Shown here: in pieces, positions 6,415 to 12,188 of the stretch | Layout: each line of letters starts with the position of its first letter | Position numbering within the stretch: position 1 is the first letter of the stretch | Source: Bordetella parapertussis | Lineage (GTDB): Bacteria; Pseudomonadota; Gammaproteobacteria; Burkholderiales; Burkholderiaceae_C | Length of the DNA stretch: 12,188 bases | Reading direction: 5' to 3' | NCBI GenBank assembly: GCA_943328885.2 | Contig: CALQBT020000032.1 | Location: 1 to 12,188, forward strand | Notes under the pieces: generated by a model | The model's input: the letters and a program-made list of their open reading frames with translations, nothing else | Told to the model about the DNA's origin: nothing | The model's database searches: none | Position numbers and translations under genes: made by a program

Positions 6415-6420
6415 CAGGGC

Positions 6421-6930
6421 ATGCCTGCCCCGACGCCATCGCCTGCCAGCTTCTACAGCGCCGAGTCGCTGCGCCCCGAGGGCACGATCGGCCGGCTGAT
6501 GAAGCGGGTGATGCAGTCGGTGCTGTTGCAGATCGACCGCCGGCTCGCGGTCCACGACCTGACCCATGCCCAGTGGTTGCCGCTCTACCGCATCGCCCGC
6601 GGCGGCTGTGACACCATGGCGGCGCTGGCGCGTGATCAGTCGCTCGACCCTGGCGCGATGACACGCGCCCTCGACCGACTCGAGACCAAGGGTTTGGTGC
6701 GGCGCGAGCGATCGCAACAGGACCGCCGGGTGATCAAGCTCGAGCTGACCGATTCCGGTCGCGACGTCTCGCAGCATGTGCCCGCGGTGCTGGCTGAGGT
6801 GCTCAATGCCCACCTCGCGGGTTTTACCCAGAGCGAGTGGCTGATGTTGACCGACCTGCTGGAGCGCATGCTCGCCAATGGCGAAGCATTGCGCGATTGC
6901 ACCAAGGATATTGCCAAGGACAGCGAGTGA
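6421..6930 (+). CDS. MarR-family transcriptional regulator
   Basis: A 169-residue MarR-type repressor, expected to act as a dimer and to release DNA on binding small aromatic or lipophilic compounds. The winged helix-turn-helix covers about 45-115: H-D-L-T-H-A-Q-W-L-P-L-Y (45-56), the recognition-helix region S-L-D-P-G-A-M-T-R-A-L-D-R-L-E (74-88), K-G-L-V-R-R-E-R (90-97) and the wing D-R-R (101-103) with L-T-D-S-G-R (109-114). Dimer helices form the two ends. ATG 6421 is chosen because the frame upstream to 6328 crosses the promoter and shows no protein-like sequence. Only a weak AGGG sits almost against this ATG, so initiation may be leaderless. Its stop overlaps the start of the outer-membrane factor gene. 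The gene order equals that of E. coli emrR-emrAB with an added outer-membrane gene, so it most likely controls this efflux operon. Confidence 0.92.
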   Translation: MPAPTPSPASFYSAESLRPEGTIGRLMKRVMQSVLLQIDRRLAVHDLTHAQWLPLYRIARGGCDTMAALARDQSLDPGAMTRALDRLETKGLVRRERSQQDRRVIKLELTDSGRDVSQHVPAVLAEVLNAHLAGFTQSEWLMLTDLLERMLANGEALRDCTKDIAKDSE

Positions 6931-8402
6931 GTTCATTTTTTCAAATCCCGAGCCGCTGGCGCTTGGTGGCCGTGGCGCTGCTGGCGCTGCAACTCGGCGC
7001 CTGCATGGCGCCAGGGCCGTTGCCCGCAGCACTGCCGCTGCTCAATGCCAAGACGGTCGGTGGGCAGGGCGATGCGACCACGCCGTTCCCGGATGCCCAG
7101 TGGTGGCGAGCGCTCGGTGCGCCGGCGCTTGATGCGCTGGTCGAGCAGGCGCTGGCCGGCCAGCCCAGCCTGGACAGCGCGGCAGCGCGGTTGGCCCGCG
7201 CAGCGGCGCTGGTCGATGCCACCGAAGCAGCCCAGGGTCCTCAGGCGAACCTGGGGCTGGACCTGACGCGCCAGCGTTTTTCCAAGCACGGCCTGGTGCC
7301 GCCGGCGCTGGCGGGTGGCGTGATCAATGTCGGCAACCTGCAAGCCAATGCCAGTTACGAACTCGACTTTTTCGGCCGCCACCAGGCGGTGCTGCAAGCC
7401 GCGATAGGCCAGCAGCAGGCCGCGCGCGCCGAGTTACAGGCCGCGCGCGTGTTGTTGGCGGCCAATGTCGCGCGCGCCTATGTCGCTCTGGCCCGTCTGG
7501 CCAGCTTGCAGGCGCTGGCCCAGCGCAGCCTGGCCCAGCGCCAGGCCATGCTCGAGCTGACGCGCTCGCGGGTCCGGTCCGGGCTCGACAGCATGGTCGA
7601 ACTGCGAGGCGCCGAGAGTGGACTGCCCGAGGCCAGGGGGCAGATCGAGTCGCTGGCCGGTCAGATGGCATTGGTGCGGCACCAGTTGGCCTTGCTCAGT
7701 GGTCAGCCGCCGCACGCGCTTGACGGCTTGGTGCCGGCGCTGCTGACGCTGCCTGGCGTGTCGCTGCCCGGGCGACTGGGTGCCGACCTGCTCGGCCGGC
7801 GCGCCGATGTGGTGGCCGCGCGCTGGCGGGTCGAGGCGGCGCTGCAGGATGTGGAGGTCGCCCGCGGCCAGTTCTATCCCGACATCAACCTGATCGGCTT
7901 TGCCGGTCTGAACACGCTCGGCCTGGACCATTTGCTGTCGCTTGGAAGCCGCAGCCTCGGTGTCGGGCCTGCGCTGCGCCTACCGCTGTTCGATGGCGGC
8001 AGGCTGCGCGCCAACCTGCGCGGTCGCGCAGCCGAAGCCGATGCCGCTGTGGCGGCCTACAACGCGGTGGTGCTCGATGCCGCGCGCGAGGTCGCAGACG
8101 CTGCCGCCAGCTGGCAGTCGACCGCCCGCCAACAAGCCGAGCAGGCCCAGACCCAGGCCTTGACCGAGAGCGCTTACGAGTTGACGCTGCAGCGCTACCG
8201 CGCCGGTCTGGGCAACCAGCTGCTGGTGCTCAACGCCGAAACCGGCGTGCTGGCCCAGCGCACTCAGGGCGCCGAACTCCACGCCCGCGCGCTGGACGCC
8301 CAGGTCGCGCTGATGCGCGCTCTGGGCGGTGGCTGGCGCGACAGCGCGACTTCGCCGGCCGCGTCCTTGCCCGCGCCAGGCCATTTGGCAGCCGCTCGCT
8401 GA
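6927..8402 (+). CDS. Outer-membrane efflux lipoprotein, NodT/OprM family (GTG start)
   Basis: A 491-residue outer-membrane factor, forming a trimeric channel that lets the inner-membrane pump expel drugs through the outer membrane. GTG at 6927 overlaps the marR stop (GTGA) and has AAGGA at 6916-6920 with a 6-nt spacer. The protein then opens with a basic segment, a hydrophobic helix and the lipobox L-G-A-C (Cys26 is the lipidated residue). Two repeated OEP domains follow. In the first, Y-E-L-D-F-F-G-R (about 144-151) is the typical strand end. In the second, L-P-L-F-D-G-G-R-L-R-A-N-L (about 352-364) is the matching one. Both are followed by long Ala/Gln-rich helices of the periplasmic tunnel. 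The frame is open upstream to 6837, but that would overlap marR and remove the signal peptide from the N-terminus. Confidence 0.93.
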   Translation: MSSFFQIPSRWRLVAVALLALQLGACMAPGPLPAALPLLNAKTVGGQGDATTPFPDAQWWRALGAPALDALVEQALAGQPSLDSAAARLARAAALVDATEAAQGPQANLGLDLTRQRFSKHGLVPPALAGGVINVGNLQANASYELDFFGRHQAVLQAAIGQQQAARAELQAARVLLAANVARAYVALARLASLQALAQRSLAQRQAMLELTRSRVRSGLDSMVELRGAESGLPEARGQIESLAGQMALVRHQLALLSGQPPHALDGLVPALLTLPGVSLPGRLGADLLGRRADVVAARWRVEAALQDVEVARGQFYPDINLIGFAGLNTLGLDHLLSLGSRSLGVGPALRLPLFDGGRLRANLRGRAAEADAAVAAYNAVVLDAAREVADAAASWQSTARQQAEQAQTQALTESAYELTLQRYRAGLGNQLLVLNAETGVLAQRTQGAELHARALDAQVALMRALGGGWRDSATSPAASLPAPGHLAAAR

Positions 8403-8438
8403 GCCCGCCAGCAACCGATCATCCGCAACCCTCCCGCC

Positions 8439-9701
8439 ATGTCCCAGCCCAATACATCGTCCCCCGTGCCTGTCGGCACGCCCCATCGCGCCAAGGCCCG
8501 CGGCAAAGCGCTGAGTGCGATCGCCTTGCTGGTGCTGCTCGGCGGCGCGGGCTATGCCGCTTACTGGCATCTTGCGCTCAGCACGGTCGAGTCGACCGAC
8601 AACGCCTATGTGCAGGGCAATGTGGTGCAGATCACTTCGCAGGTCGCGGGCACGGTGGTCGCGATCCTGGCCGACGACGCGGATCCGGTCAAGGCCGGCC
8701 AGGCCTTGGTCAGGCTCGACCCGGCCGACGCCAAGGTCGCGCTCGAACAGGCCGAGGCCCAGCTCGGGCAGACGGTTCGCGAGATCCGCATGCTGTACGC
8801 CAACAACGCGACCTTCGGCGCGCAGATCGGCTTGCGCGAGGCCGAGCTGGCGCGAATGGTCAGCGAGGTGCAGCGTGCGCAGGACGATGTCAACCGGCGT
8901 GCGCCGCTGCTGGCCAGCGGCGCGGTCGGCCAGGAGGAACTCGCCCATGCCCGCGCGCAACTCGCAGCCAACCGCAGTGCCCAGGCCGCCGCGCAGTCGG
9001 CGCTGGTCGCGGCCCGCGAGACGCTGCTGTCAAACCAGAGCCTGACCGACGGCACCAGCGTGGAACAGCACCCGGGGGTCCAGAAAGCCGCTGCAAGGCT
9101 GCGCGAAGCCTATCTGGCACTGCGCCGGGCCGAGCTGCCGGCGCCCTTGGACGGTGTGGTGGCGCGGCGCAGCGTGCAGATTGGCCAGCGGGTGGCAGCC
9201 GGCATGCCGCTGATGGCGGTGGTCGCGCTCGACAAGCTGTGGGTCGATGCCAATTTCAAGGAAGGCCAGTTGAAGAACCTGCGGCTGGGCCAGCGCGCCA
9301 CGCTGACGGCCGATGTCTACGGCCGCAAGCAGAGCTTTCACGGCCTGATCAGTGGCCTGGGCGCCGGCACCGGTGCGGCTTTCGCGCTGCTGCCGGCGCA
9401 GAACGCCACTGGCAACTGGATCAAGGTCGTGCAGCGGGTGCCGGTGCGCATCACGCTCGACCCCAAGGAGTTGGCAGCCCATCCGCTGCGGGTGGGCTTG
9501 TCAATGGAGGTCGATGTCGATGTCAGCGACACCAGCGGCAAGACCCTGGCCGACGTGCCGCGCGGCCAGCCCTTGGCGCAGACCGAGGTCTTCGACGAAC
9601 TCGTCAAGGCCGCCGATGCCGAGGTGGCGCGCGTGGTGCGGGCCAACATGGGGGCTGGTGTGGCACCGACAAAACCCGCCGCTGCGACCAAGGCTTCCTG
9701 A
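8439..9701 (+). CDS. emrA: Membrane fusion protein, EmrA/HlyD family
   Basis: A 420-residue periplasmic adaptor linking the MFS pump to the outer-membrane channel. A short cytoplasmic tail with basic residues (H-R-A-K-A-R-G-K) precedes one membrane helix at about 24-44. The first half of the lipoyl-like domain follows (S-T-D-N-A-Y-V-Q-G-N at 52-61, V-A-G-T-V at 69-73), then a long Ala/Gln/Glu-rich helical hairpin (about 96-230). The second lipoyl half (A-P-L-D-G-V-V-A-R-R, 235-244) and a beta-barrel come next. The EmrA-specific segment with F-A-L-L-P-A-Q-N-A-T-G-N-W (315-327) and V-Q-R-V-P-V-R-I (331-338) makes the subfamily clear. The gap to the preceding gene is 36 nt and no strong Shine-Dalgarno is seen before ATG 8439. 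The stop overlaps the pump gene by 1 nt. Confidence 0.93.
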   Translation: MSQPNTSSPVPVGTPHRAKARGKALSAIALLVLLGGAGYAAYWHLALSTVESTDNAYVQGNVVQITSQVAGTVVAILADDADPVKAGQALVRLDPADAKVALEQAEAQLGQTVREIRMLYANNATFGAQIGLREAELARMVSEVQRAQDDVNRRAPLLASGAVGQEELAHARAQLAANRSAQAAAQSALVAARETLLSNQSLTDGTSVEQHPGVQKAAARLREAYLALRRAELPAPLDGVVARRSVQIGQRVAAGMPLMAVVALDKLWVDANFKEGQLKNLRLGQRATLTADVYGRKQSFHGLISGLGAGTGAAFALLPAQNATGNWIKVVQRVPVRITLDPKELAAHPLRVGLSMEVDVDVSDTSGKTLADVPRGQPLAQTEVFDELVKAADAEVARVVRANMGAGVAPTKPAAATKAS

Positions 9702-11266
9702 TGGCCCATTCGGCCGCGGTCGAACACCCGCCGCTGCAGGGCAGCGCTCGGCTGGTGGGCACCTTGGCCTTGTCGATGGCGACCTTCATGAACGTGCTCG
9801 ATTCGTCGATCGCCAACGTGTCGATCCCGGCCATCGCCGGCAACCTCGGCGTCAGCCCTGCGCAAGGCACCTGGGTCATCACCAGTTTTAGCATTGCCAA
9901 CGCGATTGCCGTGCCGCTGACCGGCTGGCTGACACAGCGCTTCGGCGCGGTACGGCTGTTCATCGGCAGCGTGCTGCTGTTCGTGACGAGTTCCTGGCTC
10001 TGCGGCCTGGCCATCTCGCTGGAGATGCTGGTGGCGGCGCGGGTGCTGCAAGGCTTGATGGCCGGGCCCATGATGCCGCTGTCGCAAATCCTGCTGATGG
10101 CCAGTTTCCCGCGCCACCAGGTCGGCAAGGCGCTGGCCTTTTGGGGCATGACCACGCTGGTCGCGCCGGTGGTCGGGCCGCTGCTGGGGGGCTGGATCAC
10201 CGACAACTTCTCCTGGCCCTGGATCTTCTACATCAACGTGCCGGTCGGCGTGCTGGTCTCGCTGGTCACTTGGCGGCTCTACCGCGAGCGTGACACCCCT
10301 ATCCACAAGTTGCCGATCGACCGCGTCGGTCTGGCGCTGCTGGTGCTGTGGGTGGGTTCGCTGCAGCTGATGCTCGACATGGGCAAGGAGCTCGACTGGT
10401 TCGCCTCGCCGCTGATCAGTGGACTGGCGCTGGCGGCCTTGGTCGGTCTGGCCTTGTTCGTGGTCTGGGAGCTCACCGATGCCCATCCAGTCGTCGACCT
10501 GAGGCTGTTCGGCCGGCGCAACTTCGGCTTTGGCGTGTTGACCACCGCGCTGGGCTACGGGCTGTTTTTCAGCAACGTGGTCATGCTCCCGCTGTGGTTG
10601 CAGCAGTGGATGGGCTATACCGCCACCAACGCGGGCATGGTGCTGGCGCCGGTGGGCTTGCTGGCAATCCTTCTCTCGCCGCTGGTGGGCAAGAAAGTGT
10701 CGGTGTGGGATCCGCGGGTGATGGCCTCGGTCGCGTACCTGATCTTCGCCTATGTGCTGTGGTTGCGGGCGGACTTCACGACCCAGACCGACTATGTCCA
10801 TATCATGCTACCCACCTTGCTGCAGGGCGCGGGGACGGCCTTGTTTTTCATCCCGCTGACGACGATCAGTCTGTCCGGGCTGGACCCCAGGCGCTTGCCT
10901 GCAGCCGCGGGTTTGAGCAACTTCATGCGCATCACCGCCGGCGCGATGGGCACCTCGATCACCACCACGCTGTGGGAGAGCCGTGCCGCGATGCACCATG
11001 CCCATCTGGTCGAGGGCCTGCAGCAGGGCAACTCTGCGTTGGCTGAGATGCTGCGCACGCTGGGCCAGTTCGGCATGGGCGAGGCTGCGGCGCTGGCCCA
11101 CGTCAACCGGCTGATCGACCAGCAGGCTTACACCCGGGCCGCCGACGACATCTTTTTAGGTTCGTCGCTGGTGTTCGTGCTGCTGATCTCGATGATCTGG
11201 CTCACGACCAGGCCGCCGCGCTTGGTGCAAACGCCCGCTGCGGTCGACAAGGCTGCAGAGCACTGA
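9701..11266 (+). CDS. emrB: MFS multidrug exporter, DHA2 (EmrB) family
   Basis: A 521-residue drug:proton antiporter of the 14-helix DHA2 group in the inner membrane. Family motifs: L-D-S-S-I-A-N-V-S-I-P (33-43, motif D1), G-W-L-T-Q-R-F-G (75-82, motif A), A-R-V-L-Q-G-L-M-A-G (113-122, motif B with Arg114), and A-P-V-V-G-P-L-L-G-G-W (155-165, antiporter motif C). These are followed by W-P-W-I-F-Y-I-N-V-P-V-G (172-183). ATG 9701-9703 shares its A with the TGA of the adaptor gene (TGATG), which fixes the start and suggests coupling. The same frame is open upstream to 9239, but only as a shadow of the adaptor. Together with the two preceding genes it forms an EmrAB-TolC-like pump. EmrB relatives export hydrophobic uncouplers, fatty acids and some antibiotics. 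The actual substrate here is not readable. Confidence 0.95.
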   Translation: MAHSAAVEHPPLQGSARLVGTLALSMATFMNVLDSSIANVSIPAIAGNLGVSPAQGTWVITSFSIANAIAVPLTGWLTQRFGAVRLFIGSVLLFVTSSWLCGLAISLEMLVAARVLQGLMAGPMMPLSQILLMASFPRHQVGKALAFWGMTTLVAPVVGPLLGGWITDNFSWPWIFYINVPVGVLVSLVTWRLYRERDTPIHKLPIDRVGLALLVLWVGSLQLMLDMGKELDWFASPLISGLALAALVGLALFVVWELTDAHPVVDLRLFGRRNFGFGVLTTALGYGLFFSNVVMLPLWLQQWMGYTATNAGMVLAPVGLLAILLSPLVGKKVSVWDPRVMASVAYLIFAYVLWLRADFTTQTDYVHIMLPTLLQGAGTALFFIPLTTISLSGLDPRRLPAAAGLSNFMRITAGAMGTSITTTLWESRAAMHHAHLVEGLQQGNSALAEMLRTLGQFGMGEAAALAHVNRLIDQQAYTRAADDIFLGSSLVFVLLISMIWLTTRPPRLVQTPAAVDKAAEH

Positions 11267-11271
11267 GCGCC

Positions 11272-11319
11272 CCGAGGCCGCTGAGTCAGCGCCAACTCGG
11301 ACCGGATCGCTGGGTTTTT
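11272..11319 (+). terminator. Possible terminator after the efflux operon
   Basis: Six bases after the emrB stop, CCGAG (11272-11276) can pair with CTCGG (11296-11300), enclosing an inner inverted repeat CGCTGA/TCAGCG (11279-11291). A run of five T lies at 11315-11319, but 14 nt after the stem, which is too far for a classical intrinsic terminator. Operon end and position support the call; the geometry does not. Confidence 0.3.
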
Positions 11320-11427
11320 GCGCCGTGTCGGCCGCACGGGCTGCGCACGCTCATGTTCGGGGGGCAGGCCGCTTGGAGGCTCTGATGCGGCACGCCTTGT
11401 GATCGAATCGTCGCAGCGGCCAGCACC

Positions 11428-12188
11428 ATGACACCAGATCCACGAGATGTGATCCCTGCGCACGCCCCTGCGGTGTGGGGCGGGCTCATTGCGATGGCGC
11501 TAGGCGCAGGTTTGGGTGCGCTGCTGTGGCTGGCCTTGCCGGGCCCGCAGCGGCTTGGCTTGAGCGTCTTGCTGGCCGCAGCTGCGGGGGCGGCGGTGGC
11601 GGCCGGGTTGGCGGCCGGGTTGGCGGTCTGGGCATCGTTTTGCAACTGGCGATCCACGGCGATCAAGCCTTGGCCGCCGGATGTGCAGCGGGGCGCTGGG
11701 CCCGCAGCCGCGGTCACGGTCGAGCAAGGCTTGAAGTCGCCAACTGCCGCCAGCATCGAGTCTTTCTGCGGCGCGCCCGTGCGCGATGCGATCTCTGGTG
11801 CGTACAACCCGCTCAATTTTGTCGCCGCGGCCGATCGCGAGTGGTCACGGGTGTTGCGCCACGGCGAGGACGCCGCGATGCTGCTGCTGGAGCTGGACTT
11901 CTTCATGCGTTTGAACCTGGCTTATGGCAGGCCTTGCGGCGATGCAGTGCTGGTCGAGGTCTGCCGCCTGAGCGCGACGACCTTGCGGGGCCATGATTTG
12001 CTGACACGCTTTGGCGACGGCGTGCTGTTGGTCTATCTGCCGCTGACCGAAATGCTGGGCGCGCTTGACGTGGCCGAACGCATCCGCGCGAGGGTCACGC
12101 AACTGGCGCTGGATTGGCAAGCTCAGCGCATCGCGGCCACTGTCAGTGTGGGTGTGGCGCTGGTCAGTGCCGCCCATGCATCGCTCGA
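11428..12188 (+). CDS. Membrane protein with degenerate GGDEF domain (3' end outside window)
   Basis: At least 253 residues, cut by the window edge. ATG 11428 is the first start in this frame that precedes the membrane helices, though no clear Shine-Dalgarno is seen. Two hydrophobic helices (about 16-38 and 43-70) predict inner-membrane anchoring. After a linker comes a GGDEF-like fold: D-A-I-S-G-A-Y-N (120-127, in place of D-x-L-T-G-L-x-N), L-E-L-D-F-F-M-R-L-N (154-163, for L-D-I-D-x-F-K-x-I-N), A-Y-G-R-P-C-G-D-A-V-L (165-175) and the late V-S-V-G-V-A (239-244). The signature R-(Y/F)-G-G-(D/E)-E-F reads R-F-G-D-G-V-L (194-200). The catalytic acids and glycines are lost, so diguanylate cyclase activity is unlikely. 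It may sense or bind instead. A perfect 12-bp tandem duplication encodes A-A-G-L twice in the second helix. Confidence 0.75.
   Translation, partial: MTPDPRDVIPAHAPAVWGGLIAMALGAGLGALLWLALPGPQRLGLSVLLAAAAGAAVAAGLAAGLAVWASFCNWRSTAIKPWPPDVQRGAGPAAAVTVEQGLKSPTAASIESFCGAPVRDAISGAYNPLNFVAAADREWSRVLRHGEDAAMLLLELDFFMRLNLAYGRPCGDAVLVEVCRLSATTLRGHDLLTRFGDGVLLVYLPLTEMLGALDVAERIRARVTQLALDWQAQRIAATVSVGVALVSAAHASL
11599..11622 (+). repeat. 12-bp perfect tandem duplication
   Basis: GCGGCCGGGTTG occurs twice in a row, in frame, coding Ala-Ala-Gly-Leu twice in the second membrane helix of the GGDEF-like protein. It keeps the reading frame and could vary in copy number by slippage. Confidence 0.85.

Larger units (their letters stand above)
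6306..6420. other. Divergent intergenic region between ABC exporter and marR operon
   Basis: 115 bp, more AT-rich than its flanks. It holds the rightward candidate promoter and the TTGC-N4-GCAA palindrome near the marR side. A short GCCT-TC-AGGC inverted repeat (6333-6342) lies nearer the ABC gene. No clear leftward promoter was recognised. Because both transcripts must start here, a repressor bound at 6396-6407 could also affect the ABC gene. Confidence 0.6.

Noticed and set aside
6328..6420. Upstream extension of marR (31 extra codons)
   Set aside because: It crosses the promoter and operator and its translation does not resemble MarR N-termini.
6837..6926. Upstream extension of the outer-membrane factor into marR
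   Set aside because: GTG 6927 gives a proper lipoprotein signal peptide and has a good Shine-Dalgarno.
9338..10801. 487-codon open frame on the minus strand across emrA and emrB
   Set aside because: It is antisense to two clear genes, its product is Gln/His/Arg-rich with no recognisable domain, and such frames are common opposite GC-rich genes.

Overview
The window is about 12.2 kb of GC-rich DNA with dense, mostly short-spaced genes. Codon use and gene content (thyA-folA pair, DUF4337, MarR/NodT/EmrA/EmrB efflux operon, MsbA-related ABC exporter) suggest a betaproteobacterium, probably of the Burkholderiales. This assignment is an inference; no rRNA or other taxonomic marker is present.

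Left part (1-1913, + strand): the 3' end of a short-chain dehydrogenase/reductase, a complete DUF169 protein, then a decayed patch. The patch holds what looks like the N-terminal end of an IS66-type transposase (minus strand, frameshifted) abutting the last ~108 codons of a major facilitator transporter (plus strand, also frameshifted). It reads as an old insertion/deletion scar that destroyed the transporter gene.

Middle part (6305-1923, minus strand): a 603-residue ABC exporter half-transporter, then a ccdA-ccdB toxin-antitoxin pair that leads directly into thyA, folA and a DUF4337 membrane protein. ccdA and ccdB overlap by 1 nt, ccdB and thyA are separated by 1 nt, thyA and folA overlap by 4 nt, and folA to DUF4337 is 21 nt. 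The five genes could be one transcript. A candidate promoter upstream of ccdA has a perfect inverted repeat across its -10. The thyA Shine-Dalgarno lies inside the last codons of ccdB, and thyA starts with TTG.

Right part (6421-11266, + strand): a MarR-type regulator followed by outer-membrane factor, membrane fusion protein and 14-helix MFS pump. This is a self-contained tripartite drug efflux operon with overlapping starts (GTGA and TGATG). Its promoter carries a TTGC-N4-GCAA palindrome with the same arms and spacing as the E. coli MarR box, between -35 and -10. The ABC exporter is transcribed divergently from the same 115-bp gap. The window ends inside a two-helix membrane protein with a degenerate GGDEF domain.

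No tRNA, rRNA, CRISPR array or intact mobile element was seen. The most interesting feature is the ccdAB-thyA-folA arrangement: a gyrase-directed toxin module placed, and possibly translationally coupled, ahead of the thymidylate/dihydrofolate genes.
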